From CAZGOM01 sp964542875 (GTDB taxonomy: Bacteria; Planctomycetota; Phycisphaerae; Phycisphaerales; Phycisphaeraceae): a stretch of 64,000 nucleotides of DNA. The stretch lies in NCBI GenBank assembly GCA_964542875.1, contig CAZIWA010000012.1, positions 1 through 64,000 on the forward strand, written 5' to 3'. Positions 36,630 to 45,411 of the stretch are shown here, in pieces. Every line of letters begins with the position of its first letter. The first letter of the stretch is position 1. The notes under the pieces were generated by a model. The model was not told the origin of the DNA, made no database searches, and worked only from the letters and a program-made list of their open reading frames with translations. A program made the translations under genes and the position numbers.

Positions 36630-37744
36630 TACGTGCCTTTATCCCATCTTGTGGTCAGCGCGCCAAGCAGGAAGACAGTGACGCCAACCCCGCCCACGAC
36701 CAGCAAGCACCGGAATACGACCGCGGTATCCAGAAAAATCATCGCGGCACGCAGGCCTTCGTTGAGATAATAAAGCGGAAGCACCCGGGCGAAATTCTGT
36801 AAAAACACCGGCATCATTTCAACCGGAAAGAAGCTTCCGGAGAGAAACATCATGGGAAAAAGCAGTGCGTTAGCCGCGGCGGCGGCGCTTTCAGCCTCCC
36901 TGGCGATGGGCGTAAGCATCATGCCCAGCCCCACAAAAACAAACACCTCAAGCACCACAAACAAAGGCAGCCAGAAGTTAATGGTGAGCCGAACGTCATA
37001 GACGAAATACGCCACCAGTAAAATCGACGTGGTGGAGAGAAAGCCCAGGATGATCTGGTAGAAAATATTGGTGAACATCCAGTCGATGTGCGAAATAGGC
37101 GTGGTGGCCAGTTTCCGGAGAATCCCTTTCTGCACCAATTCGGCATTTGAATTCAGCGCACCCGAAAGGCTGGATGTCATGATCGCCATCGCGATGATCC
37201 CCGGCACAAAAAACTCAATGAACCTGTACTTGCGGTCCAGGATCGATTCTTCCCTGGAGATGAAGAACTCAGGGATCCCCGTCATCTGCTGGTTCCCCTT
37301 GGCCAAACCCGCGTTGACGAACGCCAGCTTACTGGTGAGGGATGTGGAGCTGGGATCGGTGATGAGCCGGATGTTGGCCACCTTTGAATCGTCTTCGTTG
37401 GCGATCCGGTCCATTTGATTGTTTTGATACCCCTTAGGAATCACCACAACCAGATTCACCTTGTTTTCCCGTGCGTAGTCCTTGGCGTCCACTTCCGAGG
37501 GCACTTGGGTGACCGAGAAAACCTTGGTTTCAGCAAAAGACTGCACCAGCTTGCGGGAGGCCTCGGTGTTGTCCAGGTCTTGAATGCGCAGGTCCAGATT
37601 CAACTGTTCGGGTTTGGTGAAGATGGCGCCAAACACCAGCACCAGGATGACGGGAAAAAGAACGGTGAAAAACATCGTGGACTTTTCACGCGAGAAGGTC
37701 TTAAGCCGGATGATCAGGTTGGCCCAGATAATGCGAGGACTCAA
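36629..37744 (-). CDS. ABC-2 type exporter permease
   Basis: 371 aa. One N-terminal membrane helix (STMFFTVLFPVILVLVFGAIF) is followed by an extracytoplasmic domain of about 150 residues and five C-terminal helices, from about residue 185 on (FFVPGIIAMAIMTSSLSGAL, FLSTTSILLVAYFV, LFVVLEVFVFVGLGMMLTPI, ALLFPMMFLSGSFFPVEMMP). This is the layout of ABC-2/YhgE-type exporters of lipids, glycans or drugs. The start is a TTG whose last base pairs overlap the TGA of the ATPase gene (TTGA), so the two subunits are coupled. The pair is one complete half-transporter that presumably dimerises. Confidence 0.92.
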   Translation of the reverse strand: MSPRIIWANLIIRLKTFSREKSTMFFTVLFPVILVLVFGAIFTKPEQLNLDLRIQDLDNTEASRKLVQSFAETKVFSVTQVPSEVDAKDYARENKVNLVVVIPKGYQNNQMDRIANEDDSKVANIRLITDPSSTSLTSKLAFVNAGLAKGNQQMTGIPEFFISREESILDRKYRFIEFFVPGIIAMAIMTSSLSGALNSNAELVQKGILRKLATTPISHIDWMFTNIFYQIILGFLSTTSILLVAYFVYDVRLTINFWLPLFVVLEVFVFVGLGMMLTPIAREAESAAAAANALLFPMMFLSGSFFPVEMMPVFLQNFARVLPLYYLNEGLRAAMIFLDTAVVFRCLLVVGGVGVTVFLLGALTTRWDKGT

Positions 37745-38706
37745 TTGCGCCCCCCTGCCGTCGTGGCATCTTTTTCCTGCTGGGCCTCGGGGCTCAGGGT
37801 TTCGCCCGTCAGGGTGAGAAACACTTCTTCAAGGTTTGGCTTGCGCACATCAAGCACCGGCAGCGGCAGGTTTCTGGCCTTGATGGCGGCCAGGATCTCG
37901 TACACCGCATCGGGACTGGTGATCTCCAGAGTGATATTCCCATCCGCCTGCTTTGGTTTAAAGCCCCCTTGTGCCAGGGCTTCAAACACTCCGGGGGCAG
38001 GCGCCTTAAGCGTGACTCCGGTGTAATTGGCTGTGCGTTCGATGATCTGGTCGGGCGAGCCGGTGGCGATGATTTTGCCTTTAGAAATAATGGCCACGGT
38101 ATCAGCCAGAAGCTGGGCTTCTTCCAGATAGTGGGTGGTGAGGAAAATGGTTTTCCCCCGGGCTTTGAGGCCTTCAAGCACTTTCCAGACTTCCCGTCTG
38201 GCGTGAGGGTCAAGGCCGGTGGTGGGCTCGTCGAGAAACACGATCTGGGGGTCGTTGACGAGGGCGATGGCAATGCCCAGGCGCTGTTTCAAGCCGCCGG
38301 ACAGATTTTTGAACTGCACATCCCGCTTGCTCTGGAGGTTGGTCAGCGCCATCAGGGCGTCAATATCAGGGTTTTTGATGCCAAAAAGCGTGGCGTAATA
38401 CTTGATGCTCTCGTAGACCGTGATCCGGTCGTAGGAATTAAACCCCTGGGGAAGCACGCCGATAAGTGGAATCACCTTGCGTTTATGGGTGGAGACATCC
38501 ATGCCTAGGATGCTCACCTTGCCTGCCGTTGGCGTCCGGATGGTTTCGATAATCTCAACCGTTGTGCTTTTGCCGGCTCCGTTTGGGCCAAGAAAAGCAA
38601 AAAGTTCGCCTTGCCTGATGTTGAATGAAATGTTGTCCACCGCAGTAAGTGTTCCGTAACGCTTAGTGAGGTTTTGGACTTCGATGGCGTGCTGGGTGGC
38701 GGTCAT
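37741..38706 (-). CDS. ABC exporter ATP-binding subunit
   Basis: 321 aa from ATG 38706 (MTATQHAIEVQNLTKRYG); a TTG or ATG up to nine codons upstream cannot be excluded. Walker A is FLGPNGAGKSTTVE, the signature motif LSGGLKQRLGIAIALV, Walker B IVFLDEPTTGLDP, and the switch histidine lies in LTTHYLEEA. The C-terminal 90 residues are the accessory domain common in ABC-2 exporters of the DrrA/CcmA type. It is encoded between the acyl-AMP ligase fusion (52 bp upstream) and its permease, which suggests export of the product of that enzyme. Confidence 0.93.
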   Translation of the reverse strand: MTATQHAIEVQNLTKRYGTLTAVDNISFNIRQGELFAFLGPNGAGKSTTVEIIETIRTPTAGKVSILGMDVSTHKRKVIPLIGVLPQGFNSYDRITVYESIKYYATLFGIKNPDIDALMALTNLQSKRDVQFKNLSGGLKQRLGIAIALVNDPQIVFLDEPTTGLDPHARREVWKVLEGLKARGKTIFLTTHYLEEAQLLADTVAIISKGKIIATGSPDQIIERTANYTGVTLKAPAPGVFEALAQGGFKPKQADGNITLEITSPDAVYEILAAIKARNLPLPVLDVRKPNLEEVFLTLTGETLSPEAQQEKDATTAGGRN

Positions 38707-38758
38707 ATGGACACCGTATCCCATGCGGGACAATTGGGCTACCGGGGAAAACAGGGTC

Positions 38759-41700
38759 TTAGAGCCGGGCTAATTCCTCGCTCGTGGCGAGGACCGCGGC
38801 GCGGATCTGCTCAGGGCTGTGGTTGGTGGTGATAAAAAAGCGCAGGCGAGCCGCAGCTTCGGAAACGGCCGGGTGCAGAATCGGCTGAACATTCACGCCG
38901 CGATCAAACAACGCCTGGGACAGCTTCAGGCATTTCACCGAGTTCCCCACGATGACGGGCACCACCGGAGAACCCGAAGCCAGGCCGGTGTTCAAGCCGG
39001 CGGCCTTGGCGCACTCCAAAAAGAGCTGGGAAAGCTCACGCAGGCGCGCAACGCGCTGGGGCTGTTCCTGGATCACTTCAAGCGCGGCAAGCGCAGCGGC
39101 GGCCACCGGCGGCGAAAGCCCGACGCTGTAGATGAAACCCGGCGCGGTATAGCGCATGTACTCCACCAGTTCGGAGGAACCGGCGATGTATCCGCCGCAA
39201 GCCGAGAGGGATTTGGAAAGCGTACCCATCCAAAGATCCACATCAGGCCGATGAACGCCAAAGTGCTCGCCAATGCCCCGACCGGTGACGCCGAGGGTGC
39301 CCAGGGAGTGGGCTTCATCCACAAGCAGGAGCGCTTTGTGTTTCTTCTTTAGCTCGATGAATTTCGGGAGGTCCGGCCAGTCGCCATCCATGGAATAAAC
39401 GCCTTCGATGGCGATCAGCACGCGCCGGTAGCGATGGCGTTCATGCTCCAGGAAAGCGTCGAGGGCTTGCCAATCGTTATGGGCAAAGGCCCGGACGGTG
39501 GCGCCGGAAAGCTTGGCGCCTTGAATGATGGAGTTGTGAGCCAGCATGTCGTGGGCGATGAGGTCGCCAGGCGACAGGAGATGCCCGATCGCCGTCACGT
39601 TGGTGGCGTGGCCGGAGACAAAAGTGATGGCGGCGCTGGTGCCCAGGAACTTGGCAAGGCCACTTTCCAGGTCTTCATGAACCTGCTTATGACCGGCGAC
39701 CAAGCGGCTGGCGCCGGCGCTTACGCCGTAGCGCAGGATGGCGTCAGTGGCGGCTTTGGCCACATGCGGGTCCGCCGCCATGCCGAGGTAGTCGTAGACG
39801 CAGAAGTTGACGAGCTGCCGGCCCTGGATGTTGGCGATGCCAGGCGTCGTGGAATTACCCTGATCAACCCGGAAGTACGGCACCTGCCCGGCGACGCCGA
39901 TGAGCATGGCCTCCTGGCGCTTGAGTTGTGCATATTCGGGGAATTGGGCGATGTCGTAGTGCTGAGGGGGCACTTCCCGTGTGAGCGTGCCGTCCTTGGG
40001 ACGGTCAACCAGGTGCCGCTGCACTGCCAGGGCAAGATCGCCCAGGGTTTGCGCCTGGGCGATGTGAGAGTCAGGCAGGTGGCCGGCGAAGGTTTTTTCC
40101 AGAACGGCCAGCAGTTCCATGCGCTTTAAGGAATCCAGACCGAGACCGGCAAGCTGGGTCTGCGCGCTGAGGCTGGCCAACGGCATGCCGGACATGGCAT
40201 GCGCGTGCTGGCAGATGACTGCAAGCACGAAGTTCACCGAGGCGTCAGGCGCGACTGCGCTGGCAACGGTTTCCGAAGGCGGGTGATCAGGGGGAAGCGC
40301 AAAGGATGCGATGGCTTTAATGTCATCAGCGATGTACGCCGCTTTGCACGCTTTGCGTTGCACTTTACCGCTGGTGGTCCGGGGAATGGAGCCCAGGCGC
40401 ACCAGCAGCAGCGCGCTTAGCGCCAAGCCGTGGGCGTCAAGCACACTGGCGCGAACGGCATCCAGAACAGGGGAAAGGTCTTCGGAAGAAACCTTGCCTA
40501 CTTCGTGGATCAGCACGATCCGCGGCCCGGCGGGGTCATCAATGGCAAACGCCGCACCAGCACCGGAATCCAACATCGGGTGGCTGGCGCGGGCAGTGAA
40601 TTCAATGTCCTGCGGATGGTGATTCACGCCGCGGACGATGATGAGATCATCAAGCCGACCGGTGATGTAGATTTCGCCGTCGCAGTAAAACCCCAGGTCC
40701 GACGTGCGCAGGTACTGGGCATCGACAGGCCGGTCCGGGGAAGGAGCTGCCAAACGCGCACCGAAGGTGGTTTTGCTTTGAATGGGGTTTTGCCAATAGC
40801 CGTGGCCAACGGTGGACCCTGCCACCCAGACTTCGCCAACGGTGCCTGACGGGCATTCCAGATGGGTTTGCGGATCAACCACGGCAACGTGAAGGCCAGC
40901 GACGGCGCGGCCAGATGAAACGAGCTTGCGTGCTTTGGGAGCGCTGGGCTGTGTCGGGGTTGCGCGTCCGTGGGAGAGGGCTTCGTCGTCAAAATATCGG
41001 GTGGTGGCGCCGTTGAACCTGTTGGCGCCAGTGACCATGAGGGTGGCTTCCGCCATGCCGTAGCAGGGATAGAAGGCTTTGGGGTTAAAGCCTGCCGGAG
41101 CGAAGGTTTTGCAGAAGCGCTCAAGGGTGTCGGGCATGATGGGCTCTGCGCCGGTGTAGGCCAGTTCCCAGTTGGAGAGGTCGAGCGTGGCGAGTTGTTC
41201 GGGCGTCACTTTCCGGGCACACAGGTCGTATGCAAAGTTCGGCCCGCCGGAAATGGTGGCCTTGTATTTGGTGATGGCTTCGAGCCAGGCGATGGGGTTC
41301 TGAAGAAAAGTGGCCGGGGACATCAGATAGTGAGCCTGGCCCGCGATGACGGGGCCGAGAATACCCCCCACGAGGCCCATATCGTGATAGGTGGGAAGCC
41401 AGCAGACACTGGCGTCCCGCTTGATACAGACGTCAAAAGCCCGGTTGATGTCCGCCGCGTTGAACGCCAGGTTTTCATGGCTGAGCATCACACCCTTGGG
41501 CCGGTTGGTGGAACCGGAGGTGTATTGCAGCATGGCCAGGGTGTCGGGGTTGATCTCCGGCTGCCGCCACGACTGGGCCAGGGAATCAGGAATTTCGTCA
41601 GCGGCAAGCCACTGGACCGCAGAAGCTATTTCGTTGGATGAGCCTTCGCGCGAGGGCCGGATGTGGAGTTGATCGATCGCGGCGCGAGTGCTGAGCACAA

Positions 41701-42178
41701 AAGAAGCCTTGGCGTCGTCGCTGATGGCCCGGAAACGGTCCAGCGTGCGCTTTCTGTGGGGCATGAAAGTAGGCACGGCAACACAGCCGGCAAAAAGGCA
41801 ACCAAAAAACCCGGTGATGAAGTCCAGGCCCGGCGGATAAGCCAGCATCACCCGCTGACCGGTAAGCCCCATGGCCATCAATTGTGCGGCAATGGCCCGG
41901 GCGCGAAGGTCAAACCGCTCGTAGGTCAAGGTGGCGACATCGCCGGAATTATCCTCGGCAAGACAGTAATAAGCGGGAGTTTCAGGGTGCTCGATGGCGT
42001 GCTTGCGAACAACCGTCACCAGCGAGCTGTACCGATGAAGTGAAGAATGGTCCGGTCCGAGCGTCAACGAGTTATTTGAATTTGATGCGCCACTACCTGT
42101 TGAAACCGACTGCAAAGCCTGGGGCTGCGTCTGGATGGCGTTGGCATTGCTCATGGCGTTGGTCTGGGTGTTAGGCAC
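38759..42178 (-). CDS. Fusion of fatty acyl-AMP ligase, acyl carrier domain and alpha-oxoamine synthase
   Basis: 1139 aa; GTG at 42178, with an ATG eight codons in (42154) as alternative. Residues about 50-620 form an adenylating enzyme with the AMP-binding motif MLQYTSGSTNRPKGVMLSHENL, TYHDMGLVGGIL, and the FAAL-type RTSDLGFYCDGEIYITGRLDDLIIVRG. Residues about 645-725 are an acyl carrier domain with S683 in LGLDSLKRMELL for phosphopantetheine. Residues about 745-1139 are a PLP-dependent alpha-oxoamine synthase (serine palmitoyltransferase/KBL/AONS group), with the VDEAHSLGTLG motif and the PLP lysine K989 in GTLSKSLS. It would activate a fatty acid, load it onto its own carrier domain and condense it with an amino acid. 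Serine as co-substrate is inferred from neighbours. Confidence 0.92.
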   Translation of the reverse strand: MPNTQTNAMSNANAIQTQPQALQSVSTGSGASNSNNSLTLGPDHSSLHRYSSLVTVVRKHAIEHPETPAYYCLAEDNSGDVATLTYERFDLRARAIAAQLMAMGLTGQRVMLAYPPGLDFITGFFGCLFAGCVAVPTFMPHRKRTLDRFRAISDDAKASFVLSTRAAIDQLHIRPSREGSSNEIASAVQWLAADEIPDSLAQSWRQPEINPDTLAMLQYTSGSTNRPKGVMLSHENLAFNAADINRAFDVCIKRDASVCWLPTYHDMGLVGGILGPVIAGQAHYLMSPATFLQNPIAWLEAITKYKATISGGPNFAYDLCARKVTPEQLATLDLSNWELAYTGAEPIMPDTLERFCKTFAPAGFNPKAFYPCYGMAEATLMVTGANRFNGATTRYFDDEALSHGRATPTQPSAPKARKLVSSGRAVAGLHVAVVDPQTHLECPSGTVGEVWVAGSTVGHGYWQNPIQSKTTFGARLAAPSPDRPVDAQYLRTSDLGFYCDGEIYITGRLDDLIIVRGVNHHPQDIEFTARASHPMLDSGAGAAFAIDDPAGPRIVLIHEVGKVSSEDLSPVLDAVRASVLDAHGLALSALLLVRLGSIPRTTSGKVQRKACKAAYIADDIKAIASFALPPDHPPSETVASAVAPDASVNFVLAVICQHAHAMSGMPLASLSAQTQLAGLGLDSLKRMELLAVLEKTFAGHLPDSHIAQAQTLGDLALAVQRHLVDRPKDGTLTREVPPQHYDIAQFPEYAQLKRQEAMLIGVAGQVPYFRVDQGNSTTPGIANIQGRQLVNFCVYDYLGMAADPHVAKAATDAILRYGVSAGASRLVAGHKQVHEDLESGLAKFLGTSAAITFVSGHATNVTAIGHLLSPGDLIAHDMLAHNSIIQGAKLSGATVRAFAHNDWQALDAFLEHERHRYRRVLIAIEGVYSMDGDWPDLPKFIELKKKHKALLLVDEAHSLGTLGVTGRGIGEHFGVHRPDVDLWMGTLSKSLSACGGYIAGSSELVEYMRYTAPGFIYSVGLSPPVAAAALAALEVIQEQPQRVARLRELSQLFLECAKAAGLNTGLASGSPVVPVIVGNSVKCLKLSQALFDRGVNVQPILHPAVSEAAARLRFFITTNHSPEQIRAAVLATSEELARL

Positions 42179-42470
42179 TAATTAGGTTCCACGCGATTCG
42201 TTTGACGCAATAGAACACTTTAAGGGGTGGAACCACGCGTCGCTGTCGCGAATCTACCACCAGAACAGTCATTATTCAGCCCGTTGGGGGCGCCGGTATT
42301 TCATCGGGCCTCCGTGACCAGTTAAACCCGGCGTTCTGCTGATATTTTAGGGAAGTGTGAAGTAGGTGGCAAATAAATACCCCGTCAAACAGGGAATTAC
42401 AGCCCTGGCCTGAGCCCAAGAGCAGGGAAACCCCGACCACCCCCCCGGCTGAGGCCTGATATCGGCGGTA

Positions 42471-44093
42471 TCAACGAGCGATCACAGGCAAAATAAGCCG
42501 CGACGGGCACTGCACCGAGTGATGCACCATCTGGCGTGCGGACCGCATTTGCGTACCCTTGGCAAAATCCTGTCCGGTGTTGAGATTCCTGGCGAAACGT
42601 GGAAAACAACTGGAAGTGACCTCAAGCCGGATCTTGTGTCCCGGGAGAAAAACATTTGACGTGACGCCGAGCGTCACCTTGAGCCGATACACCTCCCCGG
42701 GAATGGAAGGAACAACGCGATCCAATCCTTCCCGGAAGCTGAGCCTTGCGATGGTGTCGCAGAGAATGAACGATCGGTCATCGGGATGGACATCGCACAG
42801 CCGGACGACAAAATCAGTGTCAGGCGCGTCAGTGGAGACATAAAGCTCGGCTTCCACAAAGCCGGTCACTTCCAACGGCTCGGACAAGGCGGGCGACGAG
42901 TAGACCAGAACGTCATCGCGCCGCTCGATGGGCGAATGATCGGTCGGCCCGGAAACCACACCAAAGGTGTTGCCGCCCATGGTGGGCACAGGGTTGGCCG
43001 GGTTGTACGTGTAGCGGTCAGATTCCGCTGCGTAAGTTGCGGCCGTGGCGAGAGCGCCATCACCAAACAGGCTGTTGGCCCGGCCGGCGCTGTTCAGGAA
43101 ATAGGAGGTGGATTTTGCGTTGGCGGGCGGCCATGACGTTTCATTGCGCCAGGTGTTGACGCCCATCGTGAAAAGCCTAATCGGCGGCTCGCGATCGATT
43201 CCGTTGTCCTCGCCCTTAAGCCAGCGGGCCATCCAGCGGGCCTCCATCTCATCAAGATTCACAATGGCCTGCGGGCCAAAATCAAGCTGACCGGTGGTCC
43301 GGGTGTTTAAGCTGTGGGCCCACGGGCCGATGATGATTTTTTGCCGCCCTTCGCCTTGCTTTTGCCTCAGGGCATTGAAGTTGCGAAACATTCCTTCGGC
43401 GTAGAGGTCGTACCAGCCGTTCATGTGCAGTGCAGGCACGGCGATATCGTCGTGGTGCGCCTCCACGCTGTGGGCACGCCAGAGGGAATCGTAAACCCCG
43501 TGCTCCAGCCATTGGTGGAAGTATGGAACGTGATAGCCCGCGGACCTGGGAATCTCAGCCAGGGGGAGCTGATTTAAAAGCGTGTTCCAATCCAGCGCGG
43601 CAAGGTTCTGCCCGGCCCGGCCCGCCATCGTAAAGCCCCATGAAGCGGCAAGCTGGAGCGAAAAGACACCGTTGACATAGAGGGTATCGATGAAAAGATC
43701 ACGCCCCATCACCCGGGGGGCGATGGCCTTCAACCCCTTTGGACGCGTCCATGCGGCGTTGAACTGCGTGGTGGCTGCGTAAGACCCCCCTGCCATGCCC
43801 ACGCTTCCGTCTGACCACGGCTGGGCCACGATCCAGGCGATGGCGTCATGGCCGTCGGAGGCTTCATCAAAGGTGGAAAAAATGCCTGCGGAATCAAACC
43901 GGCCGCGGCAGTCCTGGGTGACAAGGGCGTATCCCTGATCCACATAGCGCACCAATGTGCCTGGGTCCGTGTTGTTGTAGGGCGTGCGCCAGAGGATGGT
44001 GGGAAATTTACGATCACCCCTGGGAAGGCGCACGTCAGTGGAGAGCACGACGCCATCACGCATGGGAACGGGGATGTCGATTTGCTGTGGCAT
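42471..44093 (-). CDS. CocE/NonD (S15) family hydrolase
   Basis: 540 aa from ATG 44093 (MPQQIDIPVPMRDGVVLSTDV); the frame stays open upstream and an ATG at 44129 is possible, but the family domain begins right here. The alpha/beta-hydrolase part has DCRGRFDSAG and the nucleophile serine in GMAGGSYAATTQ. The downstream region contains DHSPIERRDDVLVYSS, the family's junction to the C-terminal jelly-roll domain, which closes with PGHKIRLEVTSSCFPRFARN. Family members are X-Pro dipeptidyl-peptidases, cocaine esterase and glutaryl-7-ACA acylase. I cannot tell the substrate. No signal peptide is visible. Confidence 0.92.
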   Translation of the reverse strand: MPQQIDIPVPMRDGVVLSTDVRLPRGDRKFPTILWRTPYNNTDPGTLVRYVDQGYALVTQDCRGRFDSAGIFSTFDEASDGHDAIAWIVAQPWSDGSVGMAGGSYAATTQFNAAWTRPKGLKAIAPRVMGRDLFIDTLYVNGVFSLQLAASWGFTMAGRAGQNLAALDWNTLLNQLPLAEIPRSAGYHVPYFHQWLEHGVYDSLWRAHSVEAHHDDIAVPALHMNGWYDLYAEGMFRNFNALRQKQGEGRQKIIIGPWAHSLNTRTTGQLDFGPQAIVNLDEMEARWMARWLKGEDNGIDREPPIRLFTMGVNTWRNETSWPPANAKSTSYFLNSAGRANSLFGDGALATAATYAAESDRYTYNPANPVPTMGGNTFGVVSGPTDHSPIERRDDVLVYSSPALSEPLEVTGFVEAELYVSTDAPDTDFVVRLCDVHPDDRSFILCDTIARLSFREGLDRVVPSIPGEVYRLKVTLGVTSNVFLPGHKIRLEVTSSCFPRFARNLNTGQDFAKGTQMRSARQMVHHSVQCPSRLILPVIAR

Positions 44094-44145
44094 ATGTTGT
44101 TTCAATAACGGGCCCAAGGACACGACCATCAAATTCACAGGAAGA

Positions 44146-45360
44146 TCAGCCGTTGTATTCAACCATGTAAACGCCGTGCCTGGGCGTGGGCCAGCCGGCA
44201 TTAAAGAGAATGCCCGAGGAATCCGGCAACATCGAAGGCTGCGGGAAGGGTTCGACGTTGTTCCCCAGTGAAGTGGTGGCCGGATACTGGCAAAGAATGC
44301 GTTCGTTCCAACCGTCTTTAAGCTTGGCGATATCGACGAGGTAGAGGTAATCAAACCCATTTCCGCCTGCGGAGATGATGTACCTGGAATCGTTGGTCAC
44401 CTGCATGTGGCAGCCCCAGCGGCCGGGCGGATAGAAGGCGGCGAAGTCTTCACCGGTGCGCCAGTTGAGGGCGGACAAAACCCAGCGGATTTTGAAGTGA
44501 TCAAAAGACGGGCTGTACACCTGCTCCGTGGTGAGCGGGTCGGGATTCAAGTAGCTGACGATGTATTTGGCATCGGGGCTCCAGACATAGTGGTCGCGAA
44601 CGCCATACGTGGAACCGGGGCGCATGGCCTGGGCGTTGAGCTTTGCGGGCTCATGCACGGAGCCATCGAGGGTCATGATGTGGATGGCCTGGTCGACCTC
44701 GCGCATGGGGGAAGGCCAGCGGTCGTATGCGAAAAGATTGGCGTCCGTGGGGCAGCTTTGCATGTGGTTGCAGAAGAAGGCTTGAGCATCAAAAAGCTCT
44801 TTAGGCGGCTGATTGGGACGCAGCAGCCAGAGCTTGGACTGCACGAATTCGGTGTAATTCTTCCCAATGACATGGGAGACGAAAGCGCCTGAGCCGTCGG
44901 AGAGCTTTTGCAGCCCTGACAGCCGCCAACCTTCAGGGACGGCGAGGGTGGCGAGGTCTTTGCCGGTGCGCATGTCCCACAGGACGGAGACCGGCCCCGT
45001 CGGCGTGGTCCGGATAAAAAGCGCGGTCTTGGTGATGTCGGAAACTTCGTAGACGTTTGCGCCTTCGGGGAAGGGTGAATCAAGCTGACCGGTGGTGAGG
45101 TCGAGCACGTAGGTCTTGATGCCGCCGCCGCCTGCATAGGCATTGGTGCCGGTGCGCAGGAGGAGCTTGGAGCCGCCATCCAGAAAGCCGTTGAACTGGT
45201 GATAGAGGGTGTGGAGCTCACCGGGCTTAAAGACCGGTTCCTTCGGGGTGATGTGAAGGACACGCGCGCCGGTTTTGGGGTCGGTCCAGCCGGAAAAGAT
45301 TTTGGAGGCCCTGGCAAAGACGGTGTCGGTTTTGGTCGTCGAAGGCGCTATGGTGTTCAT
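44146..45360 (-). CDS. Oligogalacturonate lyase-like seven-blade propeller protein
   Basis: 404 aa beta-propeller. Several segments match oligogalacturonate lyases: FSGWTDPKTGARVLHITP at the start, ELHTLYHQFNGFLDGGSKLL, HMQSCPTDANLFAYDRWP, VRDHYVWSPDAKYIVSYL, HMQVTNDSRYIISAGG, and the C-terminal SMLPDSSGILFNAGWP. The 'HPHP' segment that supplies two metal-binding histidines in the pectin-degrading enzymes reads EPFPQP here, so the activity may be lost or different. No signal peptide is seen. TAAAAT ends six bases before the ATG. It lies 52 bp upstream of the CocE-type hydrolase and is probably co-transcribed with it. Confidence 0.72.
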   Translation of the reverse strand: MNTIAPSTTKTDTVFARASKIFSGWTDPKTGARVLHITPKEPVFKPGELHTLYHQFNGFLDGGSKLLLRTGTNAYAGGGGIKTYVLDLTTGQLDSPFPEGANVYEVSDITKTALFIRTTPTGPVSVLWDMRTGKDLATLAVPEGWRLSGLQKLSDGSGAFVSHVIGKNYTEFVQSKLWLLRPNQPPKELFDAQAFFCNHMQSCPTDANLFAYDRWPSPMREVDQAIHIMTLDGSVHEPAKLNAQAMRPGSTYGVRDHYVWSPDAKYIVSYLNPDPLTTEQVYSPSFDHFKIRWVLSALNWRTGEDFAAFYPPGRWGCHMQVTNDSRYIISAGGNGFDYLYLVDIAKLKDGWNERILCQYPATTSLGNNVEPFPQPSMLPDSSGILFNAGWPTPRHGVYMVEYNG

Positions 45361-45366
45361 CCGGGT

Positions 45367-45372
45367 ATTTTA
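45367..45372 (-). promoter_or_regulatory. -10 box close to the start of the propeller gene
   Basis: On the minus strand TAAAAT is followed by six bases (ACCCGG) and the ATG. No Shine-Dalgarno is present. The spacing fits a leaderless transcript. Confidence 0.4.
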
Positions 45373-45411
45373 AGAATGTTTTCCTGGCACGACACACAAC
45401 CGAAGGCAAAT

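Noticed and set aside
42471..44360. Longer CocE-type start at 44360
   Set aside because: The extra 89 residues overlap the oligogalacturonate lyase-like gene and do not match the family; the domain begins right after ATG 44093.
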